Assembly: GCA_032718475.1 (NCBI GenBank)
Contig: JAUCBJ010007110.1
Location: 42,618 to 106,617 of the forward strand
Length of the DNA stretch: 64,000 nucleotides
Direction of reading: 5' to 3'
Source of the DNA: Nemertoderma westbladi
Taxonomy: Eukaryota; Xenacoelomorpha; Nemertodermatida; Nemertodermatidae
How positions within the stretch are numbered: the first letter of the stretch is position 1; each line of letters begins with the position of its first letter. The position numbers and the translations under genes are program-made. The notes beneath the pieces were generated by a model, which searched no databases, was not told the origin of the DNA, and saw only the letters and a program-made list of their open reading frames with translations. This document shows, one piece after another, positions 45,401 to 56,800 of the stretch.

Positions 45401-46285
45401 CGGGACTGTGCGGGCAACAGTTTCCCGGGCTACCATGGTCCTGATCACGAAGGTACAGGCCTGTGGCGGCAACAGTTTCCCGGGCTACCCTGGTCCTGAT
45501 CACGAGATGCAGGACTGTGGGGGCAACAGTTTCCCGGGCTACCCTGGCCCTGATCACGAAGGTGCGGGACTGTGGGGGGAGCTGTTTCCCGGGCAGCCCT
45601 GGCCCTGATCACGAGGTGCAGGACTGTGGGGGCAGCCGTTTCCCGGGCAACCCTGGCCCCTGATCACGAATGTGCGGGACTGTGGGGGCAGCCGTTTCCC
45701 GGGCAACCCTGGCCCTGATCACAAGGTGCGGGACTGTGGGGGCAGCCTTTCCCCGGGCAGCCCTGGCCCTGATCACGAAGGTGCGGGACTGTGGGGGCAA
45801 CAGTTTCCCGGGCTACCATGGTCCTGATCACGAGGTGCAGGACTGTGGGGGCAACAGTTTCCTGGGCTACCCTGGCCCTGATCACGAAGGTGCGGGACTG
45901 TGGGGGAAGCCGTTTCCCGGGCAGCCCTGGCCCTGATGACGAAGGTGAGGGACTGTGGGGGCAACAGTTTCCCGGGCTACCATGGTCCTGATCACGAGGT
46001 GCAGGACTGTGGGGGCAACAGTTTCCTGGGCTACCCTGGCCCTGATCACGAAGGTGCGGGACTGTGGGGGAAGCCGTTTCCCGGGCAGCCCTGGCCCTGA
46101 TCACGAAGGTGCGGGACTGTGGGGGCAACAGTTTCCCGGGCTACCCTGGCCCTGATCACGAGGTGCAGGACTGTGGGGGCAGCCGTTTCCCGGGCAACCC
46201 TGGCCCCTGATCACGAATGTGCGGGACTGTGGGGGAAGCCGTTTCCCGGGCAGCCCTGGCCCTGGTCACGAAGGTGCGGGACTAT

Positions 46286-46988
46286 TCGTGTTGGGCAGGA
46301 AAAATTCCTACTGGTTTAAATCACATAATTTAAGCAATTTAATTTAAATTTAGCCCATAATTTTGTTACAAATGATTAAGGCGGCAGGCAGTATACCGCC
46401 CATGGGGCTCATATGAAAGATCTGAAAATTTCGAAAATGGTAAAAGGCGGCAGGATAATTGGGGGTAGGATAATTAATAATATGGTCATCCTCTTTAATG
46501 ATATATAAAAATATCTGGTAAGACAAGAAAATAAACCTTGGTCCAATCAAGTATATTTTTCTTGGTCCTTAGAAGTAAAAATTTATTAAATTAATAAAAT
46601 TTATTTATTATTTATATTAATAAATTCATCTTTGGTACGCGATGGGTTAAATTGATTGCATTTATGTTCAGCCAGTAGAGAATTGGGTATGGGGTCGACT
46701 AACTAGCCTGCTTTTGGTGAGTAGTTCGAGAATTCAGAATTACCTATACCGAACACCAATAATATTCCGACGTCGTATTCTATGGCGTTCCGATACACAA
46801 ATTATATATTAAAATGTTTCACTTTCCAAACTATTTCTATTTAATTACAACAATAAATTTAAAAAAGCCCAACAATGTACAACCTAATATAATAAGTAAT
46901 TAATAATATTCAAATCAATCGCGTTGTTATTCATATTGCAAAGTTAATTAGGATTAGTTATTTAATTTAATTAATTACGGAGCTTAAA
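46286..46988. other. 3' flank of zinc-finger gene
   Basis: AT-rich. On the minus strand it is downstream of the zinc-finger stop codon and probably holds its 3' UTR; AATAAA-type signals occur (plus-strand TTTATT near 46602). A GGCGGCAGG motif occurs twice (46380 and 46446). No coding region is supported. Confidence 0.5.
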
Positions 46989-47571
46989 TTACGGAACAGT
47001 GTTTGGGTTGCATTTGGATTTCTCAACGTGAACTTTTAATTGGTCAGACCTGATAAACCCAACGTCGCATTGGTTGCAGCGGTACGGCTCAGTTCCAGTG
47101 TGAATCGTTAGATGACGCTTCAAATCCCACTTGTATTTAAACATTTTCCCGCAAATATCGCAGATATTTTTTTGGGATTCCGAATGACGCCCCTTCGCAA
47201 GAAGCGATGTGATTGGCTCACTCCCACCGCTACAGACAACCAATGGTGATTGAGTTTCTGTATCGATATCTCCCACCGCCATCGGTTCGGGTTCGCTCTC
47301 TACCGATGACTCACTATGATCACAACTCCCCTCGTTGTGGTTCTCCGTCCCGTCCGTATCGACTTGCTCACACGAAACTCCGACATTCTCAGCGACTTTC
47401 CGCGGATCTACCGATAAATTATCCAGAGAATCTTCCGGCTTTGTGTCAACGAAGTTAGAAACACTATTATTATCGGCTGTCTGAATCGTAGACTTTGTGT
47501 CGCTGGTCTCGAAAGGAATTCCGAAATCGGATGTTTGGTGGATCTTCATCATATGGTCTCGGAGCTGATCC
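46989..47571 (-). CDS. C2H2 zinc-finger gene, last coding exon
   Basis: On the minus strand the acceptor TTTTCTTTAG precedes base 47571. The exon completes the finger begun in the previous exon (…RR/DQLRDHMMKIH), carries a Ser/Glu-rich linker, then two fingers (CDICGKMFKYKWDLKRHLTIH and CNQCDVGFIRSDQL…, the last ending H…C). It stops at TAA 46989-46991. The junction with the donor at 48211 is in phase (AG|G makes Arg). These two fingers strongly resemble the two before the intron (FECRYC…, FKCPVC…), which points to an internal duplication of a two-finger module. Confidence 0.88.
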
Positions 47572-48210
47572 CTAAAGAAAATGAAAATATTTATCATTAT
47601 TTTATATTGAACAGAACTCATTGGGTGAATATAAAATATAAGTGTAATATTAGTTATTGATTTTGCTTTTTTTCCAGTAAAATAAAATAAATAATAATTA
47701 AAGTAAAATAAATTACTTTGGGTGGAATTTCTTAAATTTTATTACATGTATTGACAGAGCATCGCATCGAAGCAGAAAAGGTTTGCAAGTAATTTGATCA
47801 AAATCCATTTAAACACTCAAAAGTTATTGCAACTTTAGTGTCAGCAAGGCGAACTCCAAAACGGAACTCACTACTTAATATCCAATATTGGTTTATGTAG
47901 TTAAGCGGCTCTCTTAGTTACGTAATAAATATTCGAGAATAGACGAAAGACGGTCCACTAAGTATACCCCTACTCTAAGGCTCGCCAGGACTTACGTGGC
48001 TCGCCCCACAATTATTTCAAGCTACTCCAATATTTTTCATAAAGGGATTCAGACTGATAACTACAGTACCTCAGGTCTATAAACACTGTGTATGTCGGTT
48101 TTATATTATAGCCAATGAGATGTAGACTGTGGCTCTGTAGGTAGACAAACAGGTTTAATATTAGTTATACAGGTAACTAATTATATCGAGGGTTACTGAA
48201 GTTCACTTAC
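47572..48210 (-). other. Intron 2 of zinc-finger gene, with dispersed repeat copy 2
   Basis: 639 bp, GTAAGTGAAC at the 5' end and TTTCTTTAG at the 3' end. It contains at about 47715-47945 the second copy of the short dispersed repeat seen at 10835-11012, in the same plus-strand orientation but with an insertion of about 45 bases. Confidence 0.85.
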
Positions 48211-50388
48211 CTTCTAATATATCCGGCATTACAAACGGGACACTTGAAGGAATAATCTCCGGAATGCAACTGCTCGTGGCGTTTACGGTCCCAGGAATAT
48301 TTGAAATGTTTCGGGCAGTAGCGGCATTCGAATCGCTTCTCACCCCAGTGCGATTGCATATGTACAGCGAGAGTGCGACTATCACTCAATCCAACTTTAC
48401 AGATGCGACATTTAAACTTCCCCCTTGGAGATACTTCGCTGTGGGGCACTACAGATTCCGCAGTAGTTCTACGAGAGTCATACACGAGCGGCTTCGATTG
48501 GCTACCAGCGTACACAGATGATGATTGATTCTGACCAATTGGGAATTGACTCTTCATCTCAGGACTGGTACGTTGCGACATACTAGCTTTGAGAACTTGA
48601 TTGGTTGGGAACTGATCGATGTGGTTGTAGCCACTAGGCGGCGCAACTAAATCTTCCATCTGTTTCATTACTTGATTGAGGGGATCAGGCAGTCTGTTAG
48701 CCACGCCACCAAGTGGTTGAGCCAGTTTCATTTGTTGCATCTGCTGTTGTTGCATAAAGACCCAGAGGGCGGGGTCGTATAAAGGTGTCTGCTGCTGAGG
48801 ATTGGGCGAATCGTAAATGTATTCCGAAGCACTGGGATTGTTGCCCATCTGGTTAATAATTACCGATGAATTCATTGGATACCAGGGTCTCTTCATAGAC
48901 TGATGCTGATGTAATTGGTTGACTGGGACATTCCTGGATATACTATAGTATTTGTCGATGACGGTGGGATGCTGAGCTCGGTTGTGATTGGCCAACTGGG
49001 CGATAGAATCAAACGCTGCCGGACACAGCTGGCAGACTGAAGCCGTTCGGCCAGCAAAAGGAAGACATTTCCCGCCACGCAGGTGACCTTGCAGTTCCCA
49101 GGCTGAAGGGAATGTTTCATGACAAGTGGAACAAGAGTTTCCGTTGCTATGCGACAACACGTGAGTCTGAAACTCTGGAAGGGAATGGCAGATGGAACCG
49201 CAAATAGAGCATTTAAATTGCTGACTCGTTGGTGGGAAGGAGGGACCAGTTGGCGTGACGTCATTATTATGTACTGTGTCTACGTGATGCCGGAAGACTT
49301 GGTTGTCTCTAAACAAATCGCCGCAGATTCCGCACGTAAAGGAATATCGAGTATCTGTGGGGGGCGGAAGTTGTTCGCGGGAATTGAGCAGCTGTTTCAC
49401 CCCTTCCGGGTTATATCCGCTCGATAGACCGCGACTATCCGGTCGCTCGATCGTGTGGGTCTCCACGTGACTCAAAAATACTTTCAAATCCCAGAATTCC
49501 GCGCCGCAAATTCCGCAGAAACTGTGGAACCGATGGACATCGCGTTTCATCGCTTCGCCCCTCGCCGGGATATTTGGAATTTGTTTAATCTGCATGGAGT
49601 TGGTCATATCGCGAAAACCAGACATTTGTGCGGCTGGTTTACGATTGATAGACTGACCAATCAACGGAGTTTGCGAACTATGCGTTGTGAGGGAGGATTC
49701 CCTAGACAGGTCGATGGGAACATTCCCCGATGTCAAATCGAGAGGGTCAGAATTGGCGCCCACATTCGATAGGTTTTGCAACAGAGGCGTCGACGGATTG
49801 GTAGGTATGTAACCTGAGAGGTCAACAGGGGAATCATTAAACGAAACATAATCGCAATTCATTGAAAAATCACTGCCTCCTGGCCGCAAAGGTACTTTTA
49901 TATTATCAATGGCATTGAATTGGTTATCAACAAAATTCGACTCAACAGTTGTGCAATTGAATGCTCCATCAATACCATATGGTACAATAGTGGGTGATTC
50001 CTGGCGTATTTCGTCAATACCACTTGGAGAAACCGTATAAGTTTCCTGGTGCACTTCGTCAGTAACACTTGCTGATGATTCCTGATGCTGTTGGTGCCAT
50101 TTCATATGGTGTGCGAGTTCCATCCGAAACTGAAACTTTCTATCGCACATCCCGCAGGGGAAATGTTTCGGTCCGTTGTGACGACGGCTGTGCATATCTA
50201 GGTTGGGCTTACAGATGAAACTTTCCGAACAAACTTTGCACTTCCATCTCTTTCGTGTGACGTTTTGTACGTTGGTTTGGCGGGCCTCTGGTGTGGGATA
50301 CTCTGAAACAAGTTTCACCGAATGCGACGGAATATCGTTGGTCGTTTTACGAAGAGACGTATCAGACACTTCATCGTGAACCTCCATC
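48211..50388 (-). CDS. C2H2 zinc-finger gene, middle coding exon
   Basis: 2178 bp. The acceptor TCATTTGTTAG lies before base 50388 and the donor AGAAG|GTAAGT at 48211/48210. It completes the finger started in exon 1 (HRMEVH), then carries fingers WKCKVCSESF…, FPCGMCDRKF…, SFCGICGAEF…, FTCGICGDLF…, FKCSICGSIC…, NSCSTCHETF…, SVCQLCPAAF…, FKCRICKVGL…, FECRYCPKHF… and the first half of FKCPVCNAGY. Gln-rich and Pro-rich linkers lie between. The ATG at 50385-50387 could act as an alternative start, but the upstream exon splices in phase and its finger needs these residues. Likely a nuclear DNA-binding regulator; the target is unknown. Confidence 0.88.
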
Positions 50389-50499
50389 CTAACAAATGAG
50401 ATATTTATTTATATTAATTTATTTATAAGTGAAATAATTATGTTAAAATAAGAAGAGTATTATCGGGAAGGAAAGTTACAGATTGAATGAATCTGACAC

Positions 50500-53045
50500 C
50501 CAATGTAATCAGGTCTCCGCGGGGTGGGGTTGAGACAGGTCTACGTGGGTTAGGGATGGGACAGGTCTACGCGGGTTAGGGATGTGACAGGTCTACGTGG
50601 GTTAGGGATGGGACAGGTCTACGTGGGTTAGGAATGGGACATGTATACGCGGGTTAGGGATGGGACAAGTCTACGCGGGTTAGGGATGGGACAGGTCTAC
50701 GTGGGTTAGGGATGGGACAGGTCTACGTGGGTTAGGGATGGGACAGGTCTACGCGGGTTAGGGATGGGACTGGTCTACGTGGGTTAGGGATGGGACAGGT
50801 CTACGCGGGTTAGGGATGGGACAGGTCTACGCGGGTTAGGAATGGGACAGTTCTATGCGGGTTAAGGATGGGACAGGTCTACGCAGGTTAGGGATGGGAC
50901 AGGTCTACGCGGGTTAGGGATGGGACAGGTCTACGCGGGTTAGGAATGGGACAGGTCTATGCGGGTTAGGGATGGGACAGGTCTACGCGGGTTAAGGATG
51001 GGACAGGTCTACGCGGGTTAGGGATGGGACAGGTCTGCGCGGGTTAGGGATGGGACAGGTCTACGCGGGTTATGGATGGGACAGGTCTACGCGGGTTAGG
51101 TATGGGACAGGTCTACGCGGGTTAGGGAGGGGACAGGTCTACGCGGGTTAGGGATGGGACATGTCTCGCGGGTTAGGGATGGGACAGGTCTACGCGGGTT
51201 AGGGATGGGACAGGTCTACGCGGGTTAGGGATGGGACAGGTCTACGCGGGTTAGGAATGGGACAGGTCTATGCGGGTTAGGTATGGGACAGGTCTACGCG
51301 GGTTAGGGGAGGGGACAGGTCTACGCGGGTTAGGGATGGGACATGTCTACGCGGGTTAGGGATGGGACAGGTCTACGCAGGTTAGAGATGGGACAGGTCT
51401 ACGCGGGTGGAAATGGGACAGGTCTAGGCGGGTGGAGATGGGACAGGGTCTAGGCGGGTGGAAATGGGACAAGTCTAGGCGGGTGGAGATGGGACAGGTC
51501 TAGGCGGGTTAGGGATGTGACAGGTCTACTTGGGTTAGGGATGGGACAGGTCTACGTGGGTTAGGAATGTGACATGTCTACGCGGGTTAGGGATGGGACA
51601 AGTCTACGCGGGTTAGGGATGGGACAGGTCTACGTGGGTTAGGGATGGGACAGGTCTACGTGGGTTAGGGATGGGACTGGTCTACGTGGGTTAGGGATGG
51701 GACAGGTCTACGCGGGTTAGGTTAGGGATGGGACAGGTCTACGCGGGTTAGGGATGGGACAGGTCTACGCGGGTTAGGGATGGGACAGGTCTACGCGGGT
51801 TAGGGATGGGACAGGTCTACGCGGGTTAGGAATGGGACAGTTCTACGCGGGTTATGGATGGGACAGGTCTACGCAGGTTAGGGATGGGACAGGTCTACGC
51901 GGGTTAAGGATGGGACAGGTCTACACGGGTTAGGAATGGGACAGGTCTATGCGGGTTAGGTATGGGACAGGTCTACGCGGGTTAGGGAGGGGACAGGTCT
52001 ACGCGGGTTAGGGATGGGACAGGTCTACGCGGGTTAGGAATGTGACAGTTCTACGCGGGTTATGGATGGGACAGGTCTACGCAGGTTAGGGATGGGACAG
52101 GTCTACGCGGGTTAGGGATGGGACAGGTCTACGCGGGTTAGGAATGGGACAGGTCTATGCGGGTTAGGTATGGGACAGTTCTACGCGGGTTATGGATGGG
52201 ACAGGTCTACGCAGGTTAGGGATGGGACAGGTCTGCGCGGGTTAGGTATGGGACAGGTCTACGCGGGTTAGGGATGGGACAGGTCTACGCGGGTTAGGAA
52301 TGGTACAGGTCTATGCGGGTTAGGTATGGGACAGGTCTACGCGGGTTAGGGAGGGGACAGGTCTACGCGGGTTAGGGATGGGACATGTCTACGCGGGTTA
52401 GGGATGGGACATGTATACGCGGGTTTGGGATGCGACAGGTCTACGCGGGTTAGAGATGGGACAGGTCTACGCGGGTTAGGGATGGGACAGGTCTACGCGG
52501 GTTAGGGATGGGACAGGTCTACGCGGGTTAGGGATGGGACTGGTCTACGCGGGTTAGGGATGGGACAGGTCTACGCGGGTTAGGGATGGGACAGGTCTAC
52601 GCGGGTTAGGGGTGGGACTGGTCTACGCGGGTTAGGGATGGGACACGTCTACGCGGGTTAGGGATGGGACAGGTCTACGCGGGTTAGGGATGGGACAGGT
52701 CTACGCGGGTTAGGGATGGGACACGTCTACGCGGGTTAGGGATGGGACAAGGTCTACGCGGGTTAGGGATGGGACAGGTCTACGCGGGTTAGGGATGGGA
52801 CAGGTCTACGCGGGTTATGGTATGGGACAGGTCTACGCGGGTTAGGGAGGGGACAGGTCTACGCGGGTTAGGGATGGGACATGTCTCGCGGGTTAGGGAT
52901 GGGACAGGTCTACGCGGGTTAGGGATGGGACAGGTCTACGCGGGTTAGGGATGGGACACGTCTACGCGGGTTAGGGATGGGACAGGTCTACACGGGTTAG
53001 GGATGGGACAGGTCTACGCGGGTTGGGGATAGGACAGGTCTCTCT
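50500..53045 (-). repeat. 26-bp telomere-like minisatellite, about 97 copies
   Basis: Unit: GGGTTAGGGATGGGACAGG followed by TCTACGC, 26 bp in exact steps (for example 52441 and 52467). It lies in intron 1 of the zinc-finger gene. Each unit contains GGGTTAGGG, one and a half animal telomere repeats. A patch at 51410-51500 switches to the 25-bp variant (AGGCGGGTGGAGATGGGACA) that forms the array at 53416. Confidence 0.96.
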
Positions 53046-53170
53046 ACCCCCCCCCCCCCCCTATCTACTGCTTATCTACCCCTCCCCCACCCCCTCCTAT
53101 CTACTGCCTATCTACCCCCCCCCCCCCACCCCCTCCTATCTACTGCCTATCTACCCCCCCCCCCCCACCC
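53046..53170. repeat. Poly-C and CTATCTACTGCC simple repeats
   Basis: Three C runs of 9-16 bases separated by TATCTACTGC(C/T)TATCTAC units. They form the end of the 26-bp array. Confidence 0.9.
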
Positions 53171-53415
53171 CCACATCTGAGTGATACCAACAAAGATCTG
53201 GCCAGGCGCTGGAAGCAAGCTTATAAGGCACCTGGCAAGTCTAGAAATTAATCCGTTAATGAGATTCTAGTTTATGTTGGATTTATTAAATTAAATAAAT
53301 TTAATTAACTGTTTGTGACATTTCTGAGTAATCATCACCTATTTTATTATAACCTTTTAATTTAATATTATTTTATATTTAATGGACTTGTCCGTCTTCT
53401 TAACCCGTCTTCTCC

Positions 53416-53852
53416 GACAGGTCTAGGCGGGTGGAGATGGGACAGGTCTAGGCGGGTGGAGATAGGACAGGTCTAGGCGGGTGGAAATGGGACAGGTCTA
53501 GGCGGGTGGAGATGGGACAGGGTCTAGGCGGGTGGAAATGGGACAAGTCTAGGCGGGCGGAGATGGGACAGGTCTAGGCGGGTGGAGATGGGACAGGTCT
53601 AGGCGGGTGGAGATGGGACAGGTCTAGGCGGGTGGAGATGGGACAGGTCTAGGCGGGTGGAGATGGGACAGGTCTAGGCGGGTGGAGATGGGACAGGTCT
53701 AGGCGGGTGGAGATAGGACAAGTCTAGGCGGGTGGAAATGGGACAGGTCTAGGCGGGTGGAGATGGGACAGGGTCTAGGCGGGTGGAAATGGGACAGGTC
53801 TAGGCGGGTGGAGATGGGACAGGTCAGGCGGGTGGAGATGGGACAGGTCTAG
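53416..53852 (-). repeat. 25-bp minisatellite related to the 26-bp array
   Basis: Unit GGGACAGGTCTAGGCGGGTG plus GAGAT, about 17 copies. GGGACAGGTCTA is shared with the 26-bp array 370 bp away, so both derive from one ancestor. A LINE 3' end abuts the last unit at 53853. Confidence 0.95.
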
Positions 53853-56800
53853 CCTACTACTAGGATCGGCATGCTGCATTGCAGCTGCATTTTTAAGAAT
53901 GCTGTGCCGGCTTATCGACAAAATTGCACCGCCACAACTCCCTATCACCCATGACATTTACTACATCATCCGCATCTTCAAGGCCAGTGTCCTTTAAGAT
54001 GCGTCTCAAGAAAGTCATGGGCTGTCCACCATGCTTATTCACTCCATGAGGCTGCCAAAGTACAAGATTATGCACTGGCTGGTCCTCACGGCGAAAGCAA
54101 TGTCCTGCAAAGCGGACTCTATTTTGTTCTAGTGTCAAGCTTGGGGGAACCAATGAGACACCTCCAATGTTATATAGTGTCTGGTTGGAGATGTGTGCAT
54201 TGAACTTGACACAATGAACCCGGCGTAGCATTCTTGTGAATGTGCCATCCAGAGATTTGGTGTCCTCAGCAGTTAGAGCCCAGCATGGACTCCCATAGAG
54301 GAGTACTGGAACTACTGCTGCTCTAAATAACCGGACCTTAAGTTTCCGATTAATTCTCGGTGACTTCCAAATCCTGGAAAGCCTATTCAAGGCTGCCCAT
54401 GCCTTTCCCTTACGTATTCGAAGGTCCTCACCTGACTTCCGGATCCATGATCCCAGGTAACAGAAGTCATCCACATGCTCAAGCATACCATCTTTTGAGC
54501 TTATGCTCATCCGATCAGAGACTTGCTGAGGACTTTCAAAGTTAACTGTCAAAATTTTGGTCTTTCTGGAGTTAATAAAAAGACCAACACTAGAAGCAGC
54601 ATGTTCTAATGAGCTGAGGAGCCGTTGGGCTCCCTCTAGTGATTCTGAGAGTACTCCTAAGTCATCAGCAAAGTCTAGATCAGTTAGGTACTTGGCAGGG
54701 TTTCCTCGACTTCTGGAGCCAGTAGGTGGAGTTATCATCACCCCATCATCATTATGATGATCTAAGGACATTCGTAGAACATAGTCAACAACAATTATGA
54801 ACAAGAATGGTGCAAGTGTGTCTCCCTGGAGGACGCCCCATAACACTTCAAATGGTTCTGTGTCACCGTCAACAGTAGACACAAATGTTGTCGAACCATC
54901 GTATACTGATCTGATTGCTGCAATAATTTCATCAGGAATCCCATATAATGAAAGTATGCTGAACATACGTGAGCGAGAGACTGAATCAAAGGCCTTGAAG
55001 AAGTCAACAAAGATAACAGCCAGGTTCCTGTCTTTCTTTTTTGATAACTCTTCAATTATCCTTCTAAGTGCAAAAATGGGCTCCATGGTCCTACGACCTT
55101 TACGGAACCCATTCTGATTTCCACGGAGCAGTCTCTCAATGGGATCTCTGATGCGATTTAATAGAATTCTATTGTATAGCTTTGCAGCAATTGAGATCAA
55201 TGAGATTCCCCGAAAAGAACCATAGAGTGTTAGGTTGCCCTTCTTGGGAACTGGCACCAACTTATTTGTTTTCATTTCTTGTGGGACTCTTGTTGTACGG
55301 TACATGTCTACTATGATGGGATAGATGAGCTTTAAACACTCAGGTATTTTAAAGACCTCAGGGGGAACACCATCTACTCCACTGGCACGATTGGTCTTAA
55401 TGCTCTTTGCAGCAGCCTTCACTTCTGCAAAGGAGATATCACCAATGGGAATATCTGGGAGTACAGACTCAGACACTTTTACTTCTATAAAGTTATCAGG
55501 CAATACCCTGTCATTATTGAGGAGCTTTTCAAAGTGGGCCTTCCAACCATTGAGGCGATCGGCTGGTGATTCAGCCTTAACCTTGGTGGTTGGTTGGCTT
55601 TTTCGACCAGCAAGCAAGTTGATCGATCTCCATGCCTGGGATGATTGCCTGCTGTCGTCAGCATCATTGATGGCATCAACCTGTTGGTTTATTAGCTCCT
55701 GTAAATTAACCGAGTACTGCCTGTTCAGGGACCTAGATGCAGCCTTAACTGCATTCTTGGCCGCTGTAGTCTGTTTGAGTCGGGACTCTTTCTGCGCCTT
55801 ATAGAGGTCATTTCGGCACTTCTGAATTTTGTTGTCAGTCCAGGGGGCCCGTTTCCTGTTTCGAGGGTATACAGGAACTGTTTCTGCAGCTGCTAACTTA
55901 ACTGCCTCTGTGAAGGCAGTATAGCCCTCACAGTGATCTGCCGCCTCAGAGGCAAGAGCCTCATACCTGTTGCTCAGCTGTAGTGTGAAGCTGGATCTCA
56001 CACTTGGCTGTTGCAACAGAGAGGACCAGTCATGCCGCGGCAAGGCAGATTTCGTTGTTCTGCTAGCACGCAGACTAAGTCTTACCTTGGCCACAATAAG
56101 GCGGTGATCACTGGAGAAGGGTCGTAGTGTAAATGCATTACAGTCTTGTATAGAGCTCCTGTATTTCCTACGAAACAGGATATGGTCTATCTGGGACTTG
56201 TGACCACTGGGTCCACTATGAGTCCATAGCTTTCCAGTTCGCTTCTTGAACTGGGTTCCAGCCGAAAACAATCCATTTCCAGAGATAAAATCCTGAAGAT
56301 GGACGGAATTTCGGTTAACACTATTGCTATAGACCCAGGGCGATGTAGGTGATTGATGCAGACTTGCATTAAAGTCTCCCAGGAATGTTAAGAATGCATG
56401 CTGATCCACTCCATCAGTAGCTGCTTGTAGATTCTGGTAGAAATTTTCCACCTCCTCTACAGGGGCAACACTAGTTGGAGAGTAGCACACAATCAGAACC
56501 ACCTTAGGAAACTTCTTAGCCAGTCTTCCAGAACATGAGAAGTGGCAACGGATGATGCGGTTAGAGATTTGGTCTATTTTGTCCAATGCTGCATGTGCAG
56601 TTGGATTCATCAATAGACCAATTCCACCATTGCCACTATCATCTGCTGAAGCGAGGGCGAGTCGCCAACCGCCCCCCATGTCCTTAATCAGAACCTCATC
56701 AGTCTGTCCAGTCTGCATTCGGTGCTCTTGAACACCCACTGCGCTAAGAGAAAGCTTATCTGCCAAGGCAGTCAGCTCACCTTGTCGCATTGGGGACCCG

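Larger units (their letters stand above)
33849..46285. repeat. 12.4-kb satellite of about 55-bp units (about 225 copies)
   Basis: Each unit runs TGATCACGAAGGTGCGGGAC, then TGTGGGGGCA(A/G)C, then GTTTCCCGGGCTACCCTGG. Units are 55 bp, or 54 bp when GAAGGTG is GAGGTG. Nearly every unit has a TGATCA and a CCCGGG site. GC content is far above the surroundings. Because the unit lacks stops and 55 is not divisible by 3, all six frames stay open for long stretches in turn; these frames are not genes. The array starts about 100 bp behind the egghead-like gene and ends about 700 bp before the 3' end of the zinc-finger gene. Confidence 0.98.

Noticed and set aside
33849-46285. Dozens of open frames of 60-180 codons on both strands (Gly/Pro-rich or Arg/Ala-rich)
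   Set aside because: They are all translations of the same 54-55 bp satellite unit in different registers; the unit simply lacks stops. No start context, conserved termini or composition argues for a protein.
48264-49772. Plus-strand open frames opposite the zinc-finger exon
   Set aside because: Antisense shadows of a well-supported coding exon with finger motifs.
50500-53045. Interstitial telomere
   Set aside because: GGGTTAGGG is present in each unit but embedded in a 26-bp repeat. There are no pure TTAGGG runs, so this is a minisatellite with telomere-like content.
33849-53852. CRISPR-like arrays
   Set aside because: The repeats are contiguous tandem units without unique spacers, in a eukaryotic genome.
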